The notes below the pieces were generated by a model that was not told the origin of the DNA, ran no database searches, and saw only the letters and a list, made by a program, of their open reading frames with translations. A DNA stretch of 64,000 nt, from NCBI GenBank assembly GCA_903813345.2, contig CAIIXF020000006.1, forward strand, positions 10,668,348-10,732,347, written 5' to 3'. Position numbers and translations under genes: made by a program. This document shows positions 54,001-62,900 of the stretch, piece by piece. The stretch's first letter is position 1, and each line of letters opens with the position of its first letter. Source of the DNA: Owenia fusiformis (taxonomy: Eukaryota > Annelida > Polychaeta > Sabellida > Oweniidae).

Positions 54001-56576
54001 CACTAATTTATTTTGAATTTAAAAAGAAAATTATAGTCGATATACTTGTAGATTTTATAAATGATACTTATTAACACTGAGTTACATCAAAACGTTAATT
54101 GATTTCACATTTATATTTTAGCTATATGACTTTGAACTCAAAGCCGATGATATGACGAAGCTTCGCTCCATAGATAGAAAGAACAGGATGTTTTATTTTA
54201 AAGACAATGGGTAATACTTTCAACAAACGTTCATTTATTTATTTATGTCAACTAGAATTTACAGTTATCAGTTATGCAGTTATTCTTGTATTATTCAGGA
54301 ATTGTTTTAAATAATTTTCTTTTATGTAGCTCCTGTTCAAGTATAGCATGCTACATTTGATTTTATTCAAACTTACTCTATAGCGTTTTGTTAATATTAT
54401 ACAAATATTTAATTCTATTGAGGTGAATACCTGTGCATCTTTCACAAGTGATATTCCACGAAGCCCGAAGGGCTAGTGGAATATCATCTTGTGAAAGTGT
54501 CACAGGTATTCACCGAATATAGAATTAAATATTTGTTTTATTATATCACTGTCATAACATCTTCTATAATTAAATAAGTCATATGTTAACATTGAAATAC
54601 ATTTATATTTCTAACAATATAACAACAAATACAATAAATATCAACTACCAAATTGTATAGTCAATAAATATCAACTCCCAAATTGTAGTATTTCAATTTA
54701 ATAAGGTTTCATGTTAACATTTAATTAATTGTAACATTGCAACGGGTCAAAGAAAATGTAACCATTGTGTTCATACTCATAGTATTGGCCATGAGATAAA
54801 CAGAGTTGGGAATGTTTTTCAAATGTCCATTCATGACCATTGAATATCATTTGATATTCACCGGAAGTCACGTGGCTTTCGTTGAATATCGCTAGTTATT
54901 TTTTAGTCACGTGTAGGACATGGACCAATAAGAGAGTGGCAAATATGACGGTGATATAATAATGTTCAATATTCAATGTTCAATATTATGTTTGTTTTGT
55001 TCAATATATTTTACATAATTCTGAATATCGGTTTTTTCTAATTAGTATATTAAAACAAAATTTCCAAATTGCGTGTTTGATTATCATTATTTTCTTCTTT
55101 ACATGTAATCTTTACAAAGTTTATTAGCTTAGAAGGGGTAGGGCATTGCCCTGCATAATAAGAACTGAAGAAAATATCAAGAAAGTAACAGATAAAATAT
55201 CCATCTACGGTCAACTAGCCACCATTTGATCAAAAATAACAGATACGAATAATAAAAAATTATGAAGAGTTCAAATGTTTCAAAACTGGTCACAAGCAGG
55301 TTTTTACTGACCAAAATAAACTTGTTCGACTCCAGTGAGCAAAATTATTTCATACCATTAAGGCTTTTGATGTTAGATATAAGATATCTTATTTACTGAT
55401 GAAACAATCTTTCCTCTTTGTGGATATCTCATTAAGCAGACAGTTAAGTATATGGGAAGAAAAATCACAGCTGCTTGCTAATAGGTTTAGATTAAGCAAA
55501 GGAGCAAGTTCAGCAAGTTAGTCCCTTACCCTAATATGGTATTGGCAGATATGACACAGAAAATAAAACGGACATTTGACGTTTGACAAATGGGGGTTAA
55601 AATCATTGGACAGACATACAGGGACATGATTACAGAGTTCATCCGGCAACAAATTGCTAAAATATTCCAATAATCACGGAAATGCATCTTTCAGCAGGAC
55701 TCAGTCACAGCCCATCATGTTTGTGAAACTGCCACAATGCTACAGGGACTCATCAAAAGATGATAACACCAGATTGGAATAAAGACACTTATTCCAGAAA
55801 AAATAAGTTGCTTTATCATGTTCAAATAAAAGATGCAAAATTGGTATCTTAGCAGAATATGGCCATCATTGAAAAGCTGTAATTAAAACGAATATCAATC
55901 ATGAGTTAGACAAATTATTTTGTATATTAAGAATGCTTTAAAGCTTATCCTGCGAAAATTTCAGGAAAAGGTATTGAGAATTGAAAAGGTTATCAGGAAA
56001 AAAAGATGTATGACCATTGTTCTGTCTCGACTACAAGCTTCAGTCTTGACTGAAAATATTTTGAAACATTTTCAACTTTATACAGGGTATTATTTGAAAG
56101 TGTTCTTATTAATGTTTGCTCCTTAATTGACCGAAATGTATTTTTGTATAGTTAGACCATAAAATGGGGTCATTGTGCGATCATTGCCGATGTCTCCTTG
56201 TTTCTTCGTTTCCCCATCTCTTGTCGTGCATTCCATTCTCTTACAGAATTTATTAAGTATTTTCTCATCCTGGGCTTAGCTTCCTGGTCATCCCAACCCC
56301 AAGTCAACTTTGGTTAATATCTACATCTAATTAAAAAATGTAATATAAGTTTTTCAATATACAAAACATATAGAGGTTGAGTTTTACTGGGGTTGAGTTT
56401 TACAGGGTTGAGTTTACTTGGAGTTGAGTTTTACTGGGGTTGACTTGACTTGGGGTTGAGATGACTTGGGTTTGAGTTTTACTGGGTTGAGACGACCTGT
56501 CACGATTAGATCATATATTCATTTTACTTTTAGGGCAGATAAACATCCAGACTATCCATTCCATGAGGACTTCTAA
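27093..56576 (+). CDS. Aldo-keto reductase, AKR1-type (10 coding exons)
   Basis: Coding exons: 27093-27170, 48697-48864, 49076-49192, 49826-49909, 50562-50678, 51271-51371, 51916-51997, 53087-53170, 54122-54210, 56534-56576 (stop TAA). Phases agree throughout and give 320 residues, the normal AKR size. The catalytic tetrad is complete: Asp48 (HIDTA), Tyr53 (LYGNE), Lys82 (TTK) and His115 (LIHFP). [24 protein letters not shown], the cofactor-phosphate motif [13 protein letters not shown] and the C-terminal [10 protein letters not shown] are typical of NADPH-dependent AKR1 enzymes, which reduce aldehydes and ketones to alcohols in the cytosol. The subfamily (aldose-reductase-like or anhydrofructose-reductase-like) cannot be settled by eye. 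Intron 1 is 21.5 kb and filled with transposons and a spectrin-repeat gene fossil. The gene lies 2.7 kb downstream of the aldehyde dehydrogenase on the same strand. Confidence 0.94.
29208..29450 (+). CDS. Unrecognised 80-codon ORF near the left arm of the same transposon
   Basis: Open frame with the phrases [20 protein letters not shown] and [20 protein letters not shown], which read like protein more than random AT-rich sequence. It could be an upstream exon or a broken part of the same element gene as the ORF at 30544. No family is recognised. Confidence 0.25.
   Translation: MLSLDWGHSIPFCAVGKYMRLRVPGHSYRILDICSSIDGSGKHFNKAFRVHKVMKEELESLLISKFHESGEYSAYLSYDL
29515..29665. repeat. Imperfect palindrome in the core of the long-arm transposon
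   Basis: The stretch GATTTGAGGTGCAATACAGG...ATATTCTGCTC near 29530-29565 is repeated in inverted form as GAGCAGAATATAT...TGCATTTCAAATC near 29617-29655, leaving a loop of about 50 bp. Confidence 0.7.
30544..30963 (+). CDS. Unrecognised 139-codon ORF in the core of the long-arm transposon
   Basis: An uninterrupted reading frame ending TGA at 30961-30963. The first 30 residues are hydrophobic ([20 protein letters not shown]), followed by a mixed region with [20 protein letters not shown] and a basic, aromatic C-terminal part ([20 protein letters not shown]). I recognise no DDE, helicase or zinc-finger motif. The codon for the start is uncertain (not an ATG), so it may be the tail of a longer or spliced gene. 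Its position between the arms suggests it belongs to the element. Confidence 0.4.
   Translation: MIVGCIVEVLILTALYLPRDLLLWYIPPIILLRFDTRKYCIYTKQCQKIHYMVAGMVLMIRSDEEMYYFGLYHNPMRCVLMINFPVISKSAWNYTIGLLWEFLKEKIVGNKEWVPFTRFEKLLAYIKPILKQHIYDHNQ
32442..33800. other. Part of AKR intron 1 without recognised features
   Basis: I see no exon with family similarity. A GGGCCT/GGGCTT-rich patch at 33125-33310 is repetitive in feel but has no placeable ends. Confidence 0.4.
34213..35091. mobile_element. Tc1/mariner-like long-TIR element, copy 1
   Basis: 879 bp beginning CACTCCCCTCTATAAGTTTG and ending with its inverse, TA on both sides (34211-34212, 35092-35093). Arms of more than 200 bp pair along the length (TGAACTACGTGTTAAAGCCT; TTTACTTAACC; AATAGGTCGAAAATTGATGA). 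Nearly identical to 62098-62964. No transposase frame. Confidence 0.88.
35386..36129. mobile_element. Near-palindromic Mutator-like element with 10-bp TSD
   Basis: 744 bp: two arms of about 325 bp, nearly perfect inverted copies, around a loop of about 95 bp (35715-35805). Ends are TATCCTGTTCCCGG and its inverse, flanked by ATTATAAAAT at 35376-35385 and 36130-36139. Long TIRs with a 9-11-bp TSD fit Mutator-like elements. ORFs on both strands are products of the palindrome. Confidence 0.88.
36620..38215. mobile_element. Inverted element whose arms are about 60-bp tandem repeats, split by a Helitron-like insertion
   Basis: Left arm (36620-37115) repeats AAGGCCTGTCATGACC, GTGGTAATGTTAAAGCCTGA and TATGACCGTGACAATG; right arm (37995-38215) carries the inverse, for example CATTACCACGGTCATGACAG. 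Outer ends pair as GCTTCTCGAGACCCTATCTA versus the inverse of GATAGCATGTGTGCTTCTC. The element at 37219-37982 sits between the arms. Confidence 0.7.
37219..37982 (+). mobile_element. Helitron-like non-autonomous element
   Basis: Starts TCCCAACGAACGAAGTTCGG and ends CTAG, inserted between A (37218) and T (37983). A 12-bp palindrome ACTCCGCGGAGT at 37958-37969 lies 9 nt before the terminal CTAG. These three features together are the Helitron signature. A CCGTCCGTCAGTCAGTCCG tract and subterminal inverted CAACGAAC are also present, as in many Helitron-derived short elements. Confidence 0.8.
38525..38690. repeat. Low-complexity AGCCAGCCA / CACTTAGTAAGT tract
   Basis: Short-period repeats of CAGCCAGCCACC shading into CACTTACTCAGTCACTTAG and CTCTCAATCAG. 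Confidence 0.8.
39850..40110. repeat. CTCCCCAGCAT / TTGCACCCACCTGAAAAT dispersed repeat
   Basis: GTGATCTCCCCAGCAT occurs twice here, with TGCACCCACCTGAAAAT between. A diverged copy is at 41955-42145, inside the nesprin-like pseudogene. A 17-G run follows at about 40106. Confidence 0.65.
40815..41303. mobile_element. CACTGGTGATCC-family MITE (6-bp TSD) inside the nesprin-like pseudogene
   Basis: 489 bp, ends CACTGGTAACCCACTCC and the inverse of CACTGGTGATCCACTCG, flanked by TGTTAT at 40809-40814 and 41304-41309. Inner arms share AAGGTACGATTTTT, TTTCACACATTATAGGC and TTCAGAAGACAACTGAATCG in inverted order. Confidence 0.85.
42745..42870. repeat. Degenerate GGGATGAGTTGTCTTGG tandem repeat
   Basis: Seven or eight diverged units of about 16-20 bp alternating GATGAGTTG and GATCAATTG. 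Confidence 0.75.
43797..44068 (+). mobile_element. 5'-truncated second copy of the Helitron-like element
   Basis: Matches the last 270 bp of 37219-37982 (AAGTATGGCTATAT, AGAGTAGATCACAATTATGG, GTTCGTTGGGATT, GGAGTTGCCA) and ends in CTAG at 44065-44068. Confidence 0.72.
44086..44700. repeat. 33-bp minisatellite GGTTCTACAACAACATGAGT...
   Basis: About 18-19 units of 30-39 bp sharing GTTCTACAACAACATGAGTC and AGAACATCCC. Because most units are 33 bp, several frames on both strands stay open and give 11-residue repeats such as [11 protein letters not shown]. No flanking exon or splice context supports translation. Confidence 0.92.
45734..45886. mobile_element. CAGTAAAACCTG-ended MITE, second copy
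   Basis: CAGTAAAACCTGTTTTAGTG at the left pairs with CTATTTACAGGTTTTACAG at the right. Same family as 18495-18645. Confidence 0.75.
46944..47140. repeat. 98-bp tandem duplication
   Basis: ATACTCTGATAGGACGCTGT recurs at 46944 and 47042, each followed by TCGTTTCGTTCAGTAAATAG and GCACTGGTTGCGAGACTATT. Confidence 0.85.
48400..48562. repeat. Small inverted repeat with ACCGGTGT ends just before AKR exon 2
   Basis: ACCGGTGTAAAAG near 48409 pairs with TTTCACACCGGT near 48548; GGACCATAAT occurs twice inside the right half. Confidence 0.55.
50283..50392. repeat. Partial copy of the CACTGGTGATCC MITE family in AKR intron 4
   Basis: Shares AAATGTCCGAGG, TCTACCTACAACTCGTGAAA and AAGGAAAAAATCGAACCTTCG with the inner arms of 40815-41303 and 53358-53892. 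Confidence 0.55.
50814..51160. repeat. Compound foldback array in AKR intron 5
   Basis: Direct and inverted copies of a unit containing TCCATTCATATCTAAAT, GGTCATAAAATAGTAGGTTA and GGCGTTAGTTGCATTCGCG alternate, so the whole stretch can fold on itself in more than one register. Confidence 0.8.
51698..51775 (-). mobile_element. LINE-type 3' tail fragment
   Basis: On the minus strand, CATAAGCCTTTGGAGGCTGG is followed by CGTATAATTACGAGTGACAG and an (AATA)n tail, the appearance of a LINE 3' end with a simple-repeat terminus. Confidence 0.5.
52187..53070. repeat. About 65-bp AAAGTGCCATAAAGGTTTAC tandem units, split by a transposon
   Basis: Units at 52187, 52249, 52984 and 53039 share GTGCCATAAAG and TTTACTTTTACTATTCC. 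The element 52315-52975 lies between the second and third unit. Confidence 0.78.
52315..52975 (+). mobile_element. GTGACAGGTC / GACCAGGAAGC element with tandem-repeat arms (9-bp TSD)
   Basis: 661 bp flanked by TTCTATTCG at 52306-52314 and 52976-52984. Each arm is an array of CAACCCCAAGTCAACT and CAACCCCAGTAAAACT units, in opposite orientation at the two ends. It lies in AKR intron 7. Confidence 0.82.
53358..53892. mobile_element. CACTGGTGATCC-family MITE in AKR intron 8
   Basis: Inverted ends CACTGGTGATCCACTCCATT and the inverse of CACTGGTGACCCACTTG. Inside, AAAATGTCGGAAC then GAAGGTACGATTTTC appears near both ends. No matching TSD is visible, so it is older than the copy at 40815. Confidence 0.75.
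54420..54535. repeat. Strong hairpin in AKR intron 9
   Basis: AATTCTATTGAGGTGAATAC, CTGTG, CTTTCACAAG and GATATTCCAC pair with GTGGAATATC, CTTGTGAAAG, CACAG and GTATTCACCGAATATAGAAT around a loop containing GAAGCCCGAAGGGC. Confidence 0.85.
54539..54960. repeat. Inverted-repeat element with TTATATCAC ends
   Basis: TTATATCACTGTCATA at 54541 pairs with TATGACGGTGATATAA near 54946. It adjoins the hairpin at 54420-54535, with which it shares ATATTC/GAATAT motifs. Confidence 0.5.
54961..56278. other. Rest of AKR intron 9, nothing firm
   Basis: A patch around 55560-55760 (GGACAGACATACAGGGACAT; CAGCAGGACTCAGTCACAGC; CATCATGTTTGTG) looks like a decayed transposase coding strand, but no frame is long enough to assign. 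Confidence 0.3.
56279..56503 (-). mobile_element. Deleted, inverted copy of the same element in AKR intron 9
   Basis: Starts GCTTCCTGGTCATCCCAACC and ends GACCTGTCAC, i.e. both termini of 52315-52975 in reversed order, with GTTGAGTTTTACTGGG units in the right arm. It stops 30 nt before AKR exon 10. No TSD was found. Confidence 0.75.
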
Positions 56577-56653
56577 AGAATCAAGTATTACTCGAACGCA
56601 GCAAGAGATTGCAGATTTCAATGACCATGAGAATTAGCCAACAAGAATATTAT

Positions 56654-57173
56654 CACACCGGAATAACCTGACAACGGTAAAGTCAGATACCGTTGTCACA
56701 AATTGCGTACATAACCGTCGCTTCAATTAGATTTTCATGAACTGCATGTTTAGTAGAGCACCTAGATTAAATTCCTTTGGAACAACAATCAATCAAAGTG
56801 TCTTTATATTTATTGTACACTTAATAATGTTCTACCATCGAAATAAAGTCTTTAATTTAACCGATCGAAATGAGATACGAGACAAAGGACACTGTTTTAC
56901 CATATGCCCTTGTCATTGTAAATTATTTCAAATTCAGATTCCGTTGTCATTGACGATATCGAAGACGCTATATTGTGGCGATTCACGACCAAATTTGATC
57001 GAAATTGGGATTTCATATAATCTCGTACATCATCACAACAGCTTAATACATGCACAGAATTAGCGACGATAAAGTCCAATGAAATGAGGACCAAGTGATT
57101 AAAGAGTTGAAGCGATGGTTATGGCATCCTACAACGGTATCCTACTTTACCGTAGCCAGGCTATTCCGGTGTG
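56654..57173 (+). mobile_element. CACACCGG-family MITE, copy 2 (5-bp TSD), 77 bp after the AKR stop codon
   Basis: 520 bp, ends CACACCGGAATAACCTGACA and TGGCATCC...CTATTCCGGTGTG, flanked by ATTAT on both sides (56649-56653 and 57174-57178). Homologous over its length to 2247-2768 in the other orientation. It contains ATTAAA (56766-56771) and AATAAA (56842-56847) in the sense of the aldo-keto reductase gene. Confidence 0.88.
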
Positions 57174-57514
57174 ATTATGGAATTTTGAGTAATATCAAAA
57201 ATTTATATGATATTTGGAACACTTCGCTATGGTAACAATTTGATTATAACACTCCAGTCGTTTAATTAAAAAAAGTTGTGGTTATACCGATAGACAGTTA
57301 TGATTCAATGAACATCATTCACTATACAGAACCATTAAAGATATTGTATATTTAGGACTTTCGAAATAGATTTTTAGAAGCAATTCTGGCCTCCTTTTAT
57401 AAAAAGGTAGATCTCTAAGACAAGTAGGCAAGTAGGCCTACGAGTGCATTAACGTATCTACAATTCAGCATAGACATACTTTTGATGTTTTAACTTGAAC
57501 CCTTCAAAGACTGT

Positions 57515-57912
57515 ATCATGCCCTACGTATGAGGTACAGAGGGGGAGAAACACCAGGGTTCAAAGATGACATACGCTTATAATGTAAATCTGTATTGAGA
57601 TGACATCGTAGCTGATTGGTCAAAAGTCGACAAACAAATGACGTCATCAATGGCGGTTTCAAAATTTTCAAAATACGCTTCGAATAATATTATGTTCATT
57701 TCTGGCGTGTTAACCAATATCATAGCTTCTCATTTCACATCAAGATAAAGAAAGGTGTACAGAATATGCCTATATCAATTAAAACATCCCATCGAAGTGT
57801 AGTTTTTGATTACTAGCCGATTAAAATTCGAACGAACAAAGGTGGTAAGCAAGAGAGGTAATTATGTCATCTTTAAACTCTAGGGCTTTCCCTCCTCTTT
57901 ATGAGGTACGAG
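57515..57912. repeat. Inverted-repeat element downstream of the AKR gene
   Basis: CTACGTATGAGGTACAGAGG then AGGGTTCAAAGATGACATA pair with TATGTCATCTTTAAACTC and CCTCCTCTTTATGAGGTACG. Confidence 0.65.
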
Positions 57913-58011
57913 GTTCCTTATACAAAGCCATAGCTTCGTGTACTTCATAGTACTTGCCAATCTTTCTTAGTATCTTTCGCACATTCATACTACAGTATAC
58001 TTGTGATATAA

Positions 58012-59687
58012 TCACGGGGGATAAGCAAAACGAGGGCGAAGCCACGGACTGCGACTCGCGTAATTCAAAACGAGGTTACAACGCATTATAGCTGAACAAT
58101 GGCGGTAAGTCCAAACTTAATTTGGAAGGCATGTTAGGATTTGGGGTAGATTATTGGTTTGGATATTCTACAGAATAGCTAGTATGTTCCAGTCGGTGAT
58201 CAACATATTCATACTCCACCTGCAATGGCATTCTTGGTGCTCGGCTGTCCAATAGTTTAGCATGAACACAAATGAATTCGAAATCTGCCACAAAAAATGT
58301 AATTTGGTCAATATTCAGATATTTGTCCCTAATATACCGATTTAAACAAAGGAATCAGAAATGACATCGAATTAATATAATTATTCATGTTCTGTTGTTA
58401 CAATTACATCTTCGTGTGATATTTGGTAAGCGGAAAACGTACAATTACATAGAAAATTGGAATTTATAATAGTCGCAGTCCATCCATCTGCCCAACGCAG
58501 TCCGCGACTCAGTGTTGCTTTATATCTGAAGCTGAACGCAATCACAGCCAAAGGTAGATAGCACAATGTGTGTACAGGTGTGGCCGAAATGGAGCAACTT
58601 TGGACAAAATTGAATATAAAGGGCTATTTTAATAGACCTACATCGTGTCTCAATCCATTCTGCAAATATATACAAGCTGTCAAATACAGCTGAAATCATG
58701 AATTTATGGTAGCTAGCAATATTGATGGACTGTTGGAAAGATCATCCAAAATTACATTAACTCACCAACTCTCCAATTATTTGATATTTTCCTGATATCT
58801 TAAATACTAGTTAATGTACCCTTCCCCAACAGCTTTTATTGCATCATCAAAAAGTTAATTGTTTCGCATTTCTACTTCTTATAAAAAGTCTCACCACTAT
58901 CCAATTATCTATATATTTAACCCTATCCACAAATTGGTTTAGTAATAAACATATTACGTTGACATCTTGCGCTCGACTGTTCTGCCAAATACGCTATTGA
59001 ATTGCCATATTTCTAGGTCTTAAACGATACAATATAGCAATTTGGGACATTGATTCAGGTAATAGATATATGTTAATCAACGTAACTTTGAATGATAATC
59101 TGGATGCTGACTTTCTTTTCCTGAAACAATAAAAGCGTAGGAATATAGTTTACACTATCTTATTTATTTCGTGTTCGCGGCTGGACTGCGTTGCTTAGAA
59201 TATCAATGGAGGCTGTGTTGTGTTGTTGAAATAGCTTTGTTTACTGGACTGCGTCCACTATGAATGCGCAGTTTGAATCTAATTTTCTCCTCATGAACAC
59301 ATTCTGTTATCAAATCATTTTCACGAATTATACTCGGAGCCTCAACTAACCTTTAGATATCAGAAACGTGTTAAAACTCCTTTCAAATGTATAGTAAATT
59401 AAATAATATGCACACATTTTACAGGTAAAATCAGAACTTTGCTACTGTTTTAGCTTGATCTGGACAACTGCTTATTTTCTTATCTACAGACCAACAGTAG
59501 ATACAGAGTAATATTTTGGTCACCGATTAGACACTACGATAGCATTTAAAATACCTGGATTTCTCTATTTTGTCGGAAGAAGCAGAAGGCACTGCCGGAT
59601 GTCCCTCCATTTTGGCGCTGGGCTGCGGTGTAAAGTTAGGCGAGTCGCAGTCCGTGGCTTCGCCCTCGTTTTGCTTATCCTCCGTGA
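58012..59687. mobile_element. 1.68-kb non-autonomous element with 3-bp TAA TSD
   Basis: Inverted ends of about 50 bp, TCACGG(G/A)GGATAAGCAAAAC then GAGGGCGAAGCCACGGACTG, flanked by TAA on both sides (58009-58011, 59688-59690). A 3-bp TWA target suggests PIF/Harbinger. No transposase frame is visible in the core. Confidence 0.82.
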
Positions 59688-59750
59688 TAATGTTGTGATT
59701 GGTGAAAAGGACGTGTGTAATTAAAAATAAGCTATGTCATTGCCGGGATA

Positions 59751-59756
59751 TTTATT
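59751..59756 (-). promoter_or_regulatory. Poly(A) signal AATAAA of the ferritin-like gene
   Basis: TTTATT on the plus strand, about 180 nt after the minus-strand stop codon at 59935-59937. Confidence 0.55.
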
Positions 59757-59934
59757 GTGGCCTTTTTGTGATAAAACATATAATACCGCGATATATCAGA
59801 TTTAATACAAGTACATGTAACATGTAAGTCATTAAGAGTGAATGCGTATTCCGGAGACTAGAAATTCACTGTGCCAGTACCAACCCTCTACCGTAAGTTC
59901 ATCCAGGCATCCATGAGAGTATACACATCTTCGT

Positions 59935-62900
59935 TTAGATGTTCTTTATAATCATATCATCATCAATAATGTCATCAAACTTCAACCATTTGTTTAGCTT
60001 GTTAAAGAGCCAAGCCTCAGACTTTGTTCTTTCCGCACGACGGGAATTTTCCAAGTAAACACTGAATTGTTTCAAGATCTCTTCATGGCGTGACGTCATC
60101 TTCTTGACGAACTCAACTGTCTGGAAATTCAGGACTGTGGATTAATCAGACTAAAGATCACAAAATTAGGACATGATATGGGTGTATAGTATATTACTTT
60201 CATTGCGTTATAAGTCCTTGCGGAAAGTTAAACGTAGATCTTCAAGAAGCCTTATTCATAACGCCAACGTAACTATTTCCATTTTCGTCCACCGTAACTC
60301 AATTGTACGCTCAATTCTCCGTCGTATTCATAAACATATGCGGAAATTGAAGATCTACGAGATTTGGCGATACTTGAATTAATGGTGGAACGGCACAGTT
60401 CCTCCTTATTGGGGAACTTATGTCGGTCCATACTATTCGCTGTACCAACTCCAAAATTAAATGCCTCGGTAATCTAAACCTCGTAAGAATCTCCCTATCA
60501 TCAAAGATTTCGAGGGGATTGCTACGATCCCTAAACAAAGAGTCTTTCCAAAGATGCGCACATCTACCACAAACGCCATTTTGGCTTGTAGTACATGCGT
60601 TCTTTTTTCAATCACGTAATGATAACGCATTAGCATTTGAAAGTGATCTACGTTGAACGTATACGAAAGATACGTAGCTGTTTTCGCTTTAACAACTGAA
60701 AATTAATGTGTTTGTGTAACTAAAATTAATTAAGCAGTGTTTTTAAGGCGGGGCGTAAAGTTACACGGTGAAGATACTTGACGTAAATATTTTGTAAGAT
60801 CCGCAGGACTTAACGTTCATCGTAAAGTTACGCTTGCTTTAGGAATACCAAGTTTCCGCAATACGATACGTTGACGTAAGTCCTACGTTGGCTTTATGAA
60901 TAAGGCTTCTGATCTTAATCCTTTTCGAAGTTCCGTTTACGTAACAAAAGTATATGACTTTCTGAGGTTATTACATTTTGTTACCGAAACGTTTCGGTTA
61001 CCATCGTAATCGAGTGGATCACCGATGTATTTCAAGCAGTACCCCAACAAGACCTGTACCAAGGCTAGAAGAAGACCTAACATATTTTGCCATGCACTGC
61101 GCCTATTCATTTGGCAATTCAGTTGTAAATTTTCTCTTGAAAAAAATTGCCCACTCCCCCCTCCATCCATTTTGTACGATCACCGGGCGTGATATACTTG
61201 CCTGTCTTCCTTCATGATTGCCTTTTTAACCTGTTTTTGAATTTATGATCCATTTTTATATTGTTGACTTACCGCTTGGTCTTCAAATGTTTTTGCCTCT
61301 TCGCCTGCAAGCTTTAATTGGGTGAGGTAGTCTCTGATAGCCTCCATGGTCTTCTCAAAAGCATCGTAGAAACACCAATCGTTAGAATAAGCAACCTGGA
61401 CGGACAAATTAGGAAAAAATTAATACAGAACACAATCGCCAATTTGGCAATTTGGCCGCCGTACATCTAGATTTGGTGTTCACATGTCAGTAAAACTATA
61501 CATCATTCCATATGACTAAGAATAGAGGAAAGTTGAGTATCAAAATGAATGACCATGTTTCCCCAATAATTCCAATGTACCATTGGAAGGGTGAGAGTGT
61601 TAACTTTGAGGATCTGACCTCAGTTAGAAGGTTTGCGTATGGGAAAGCTGAAAAATTAACCCTTTCATCACCAAGGGGTTAAATCTAGCTCCTGATCCTT
61701 AAAAATCCTTAAAATCCTTAAAAACCAGTTTATTCTATTACAAGGTGTTATTTAAACACTGACAATGTATGAAAGAATTTACGCCACGTAGTGCAATAAT
61801 ATACGCAACTAAATTAAAGGATTTAAGCACTGGATTCAATGATTTGTTTATATGTGTAATATGTTACTCGTTAATTGTAGGCTAGCCTTAATCCCTGCGA
61901 CTTTTGGTCTTGAACAATTAACTTGAATGATACATTTCACAAAATAAGATGAGTCCGGCGCCTAAACGTTGTCAAATATTGGACGAGTATGGCGACTTGA
62001 AGTATCAAACCTTTTGCAAAACTATTTTGTTAAGGGCATCGAGTCGCATCAAATTGGTCGGATGAGTCCTAAACTCTTTGCAGCGGTCATTAGCCTACAC
62101 TCCCCTCCATAAGTTTGGCAACCTTTTTTCTCCATTGAACTACGTGTTAAAGCCTCTTTACGTTTGAATTTTTATTTACTTAACCGGCGATGAAATAACT
62201 TATAATATTGATGGAAACGTAATTTGACTTTATTTCCAAAACCTCCAAATTTTTTCAATTTTTTTCCTCAATTACAATAGGTCGAAAATTGATGAAAAAT
62301 TTGATGAATTTTTGAAAATCGTCATTCTCATGTAATCCAATGGGAAATGGAGGGTTCAGGGCAAATCAGAAATCAGGATATCTTTTCAGTAAAAGATTCA
62401 GCAAAAAATATTTTCATATAGAAAATTGAATTGTCTAACTTTTTTGAACACTAAGTGTTTAGTTTATTGATGAATATTACAGCGCTTCAAAGTCATTTTT
62501 GAAAATTATTTTTCGCCTCCTGTGTTATTTCAATGGGAGAGGTTTTTTGAAAAACAATTTTGACTTTAAAGCCCTATAACTTTGTTGAACCTGAAGAAAC
62601 ATATCATTTTTTTGTTAAATAAAGTTAGCAAATTCAATTACCTGCCTTACTCGTATTTTTTGCAAGGACTCTGATGGATGGATATTCTGTCATATGACTT
62701 GCGGAAACCTAATATTTCCCATTGGTTAACATGGGAATGTAGATTTTCAAAAATTCATCAAATTCATCATCAATTTTCGACCTATTGTAATTGAGGAAAA
62801 AAATTGAGAAAATTTGGAGGTATTGGAATTAAAGTCAAATTACGTTTCCATCAATAGTTTAAGTATTTTCATCGCAGGTTAAGTAAATAAAAATTCAAAG

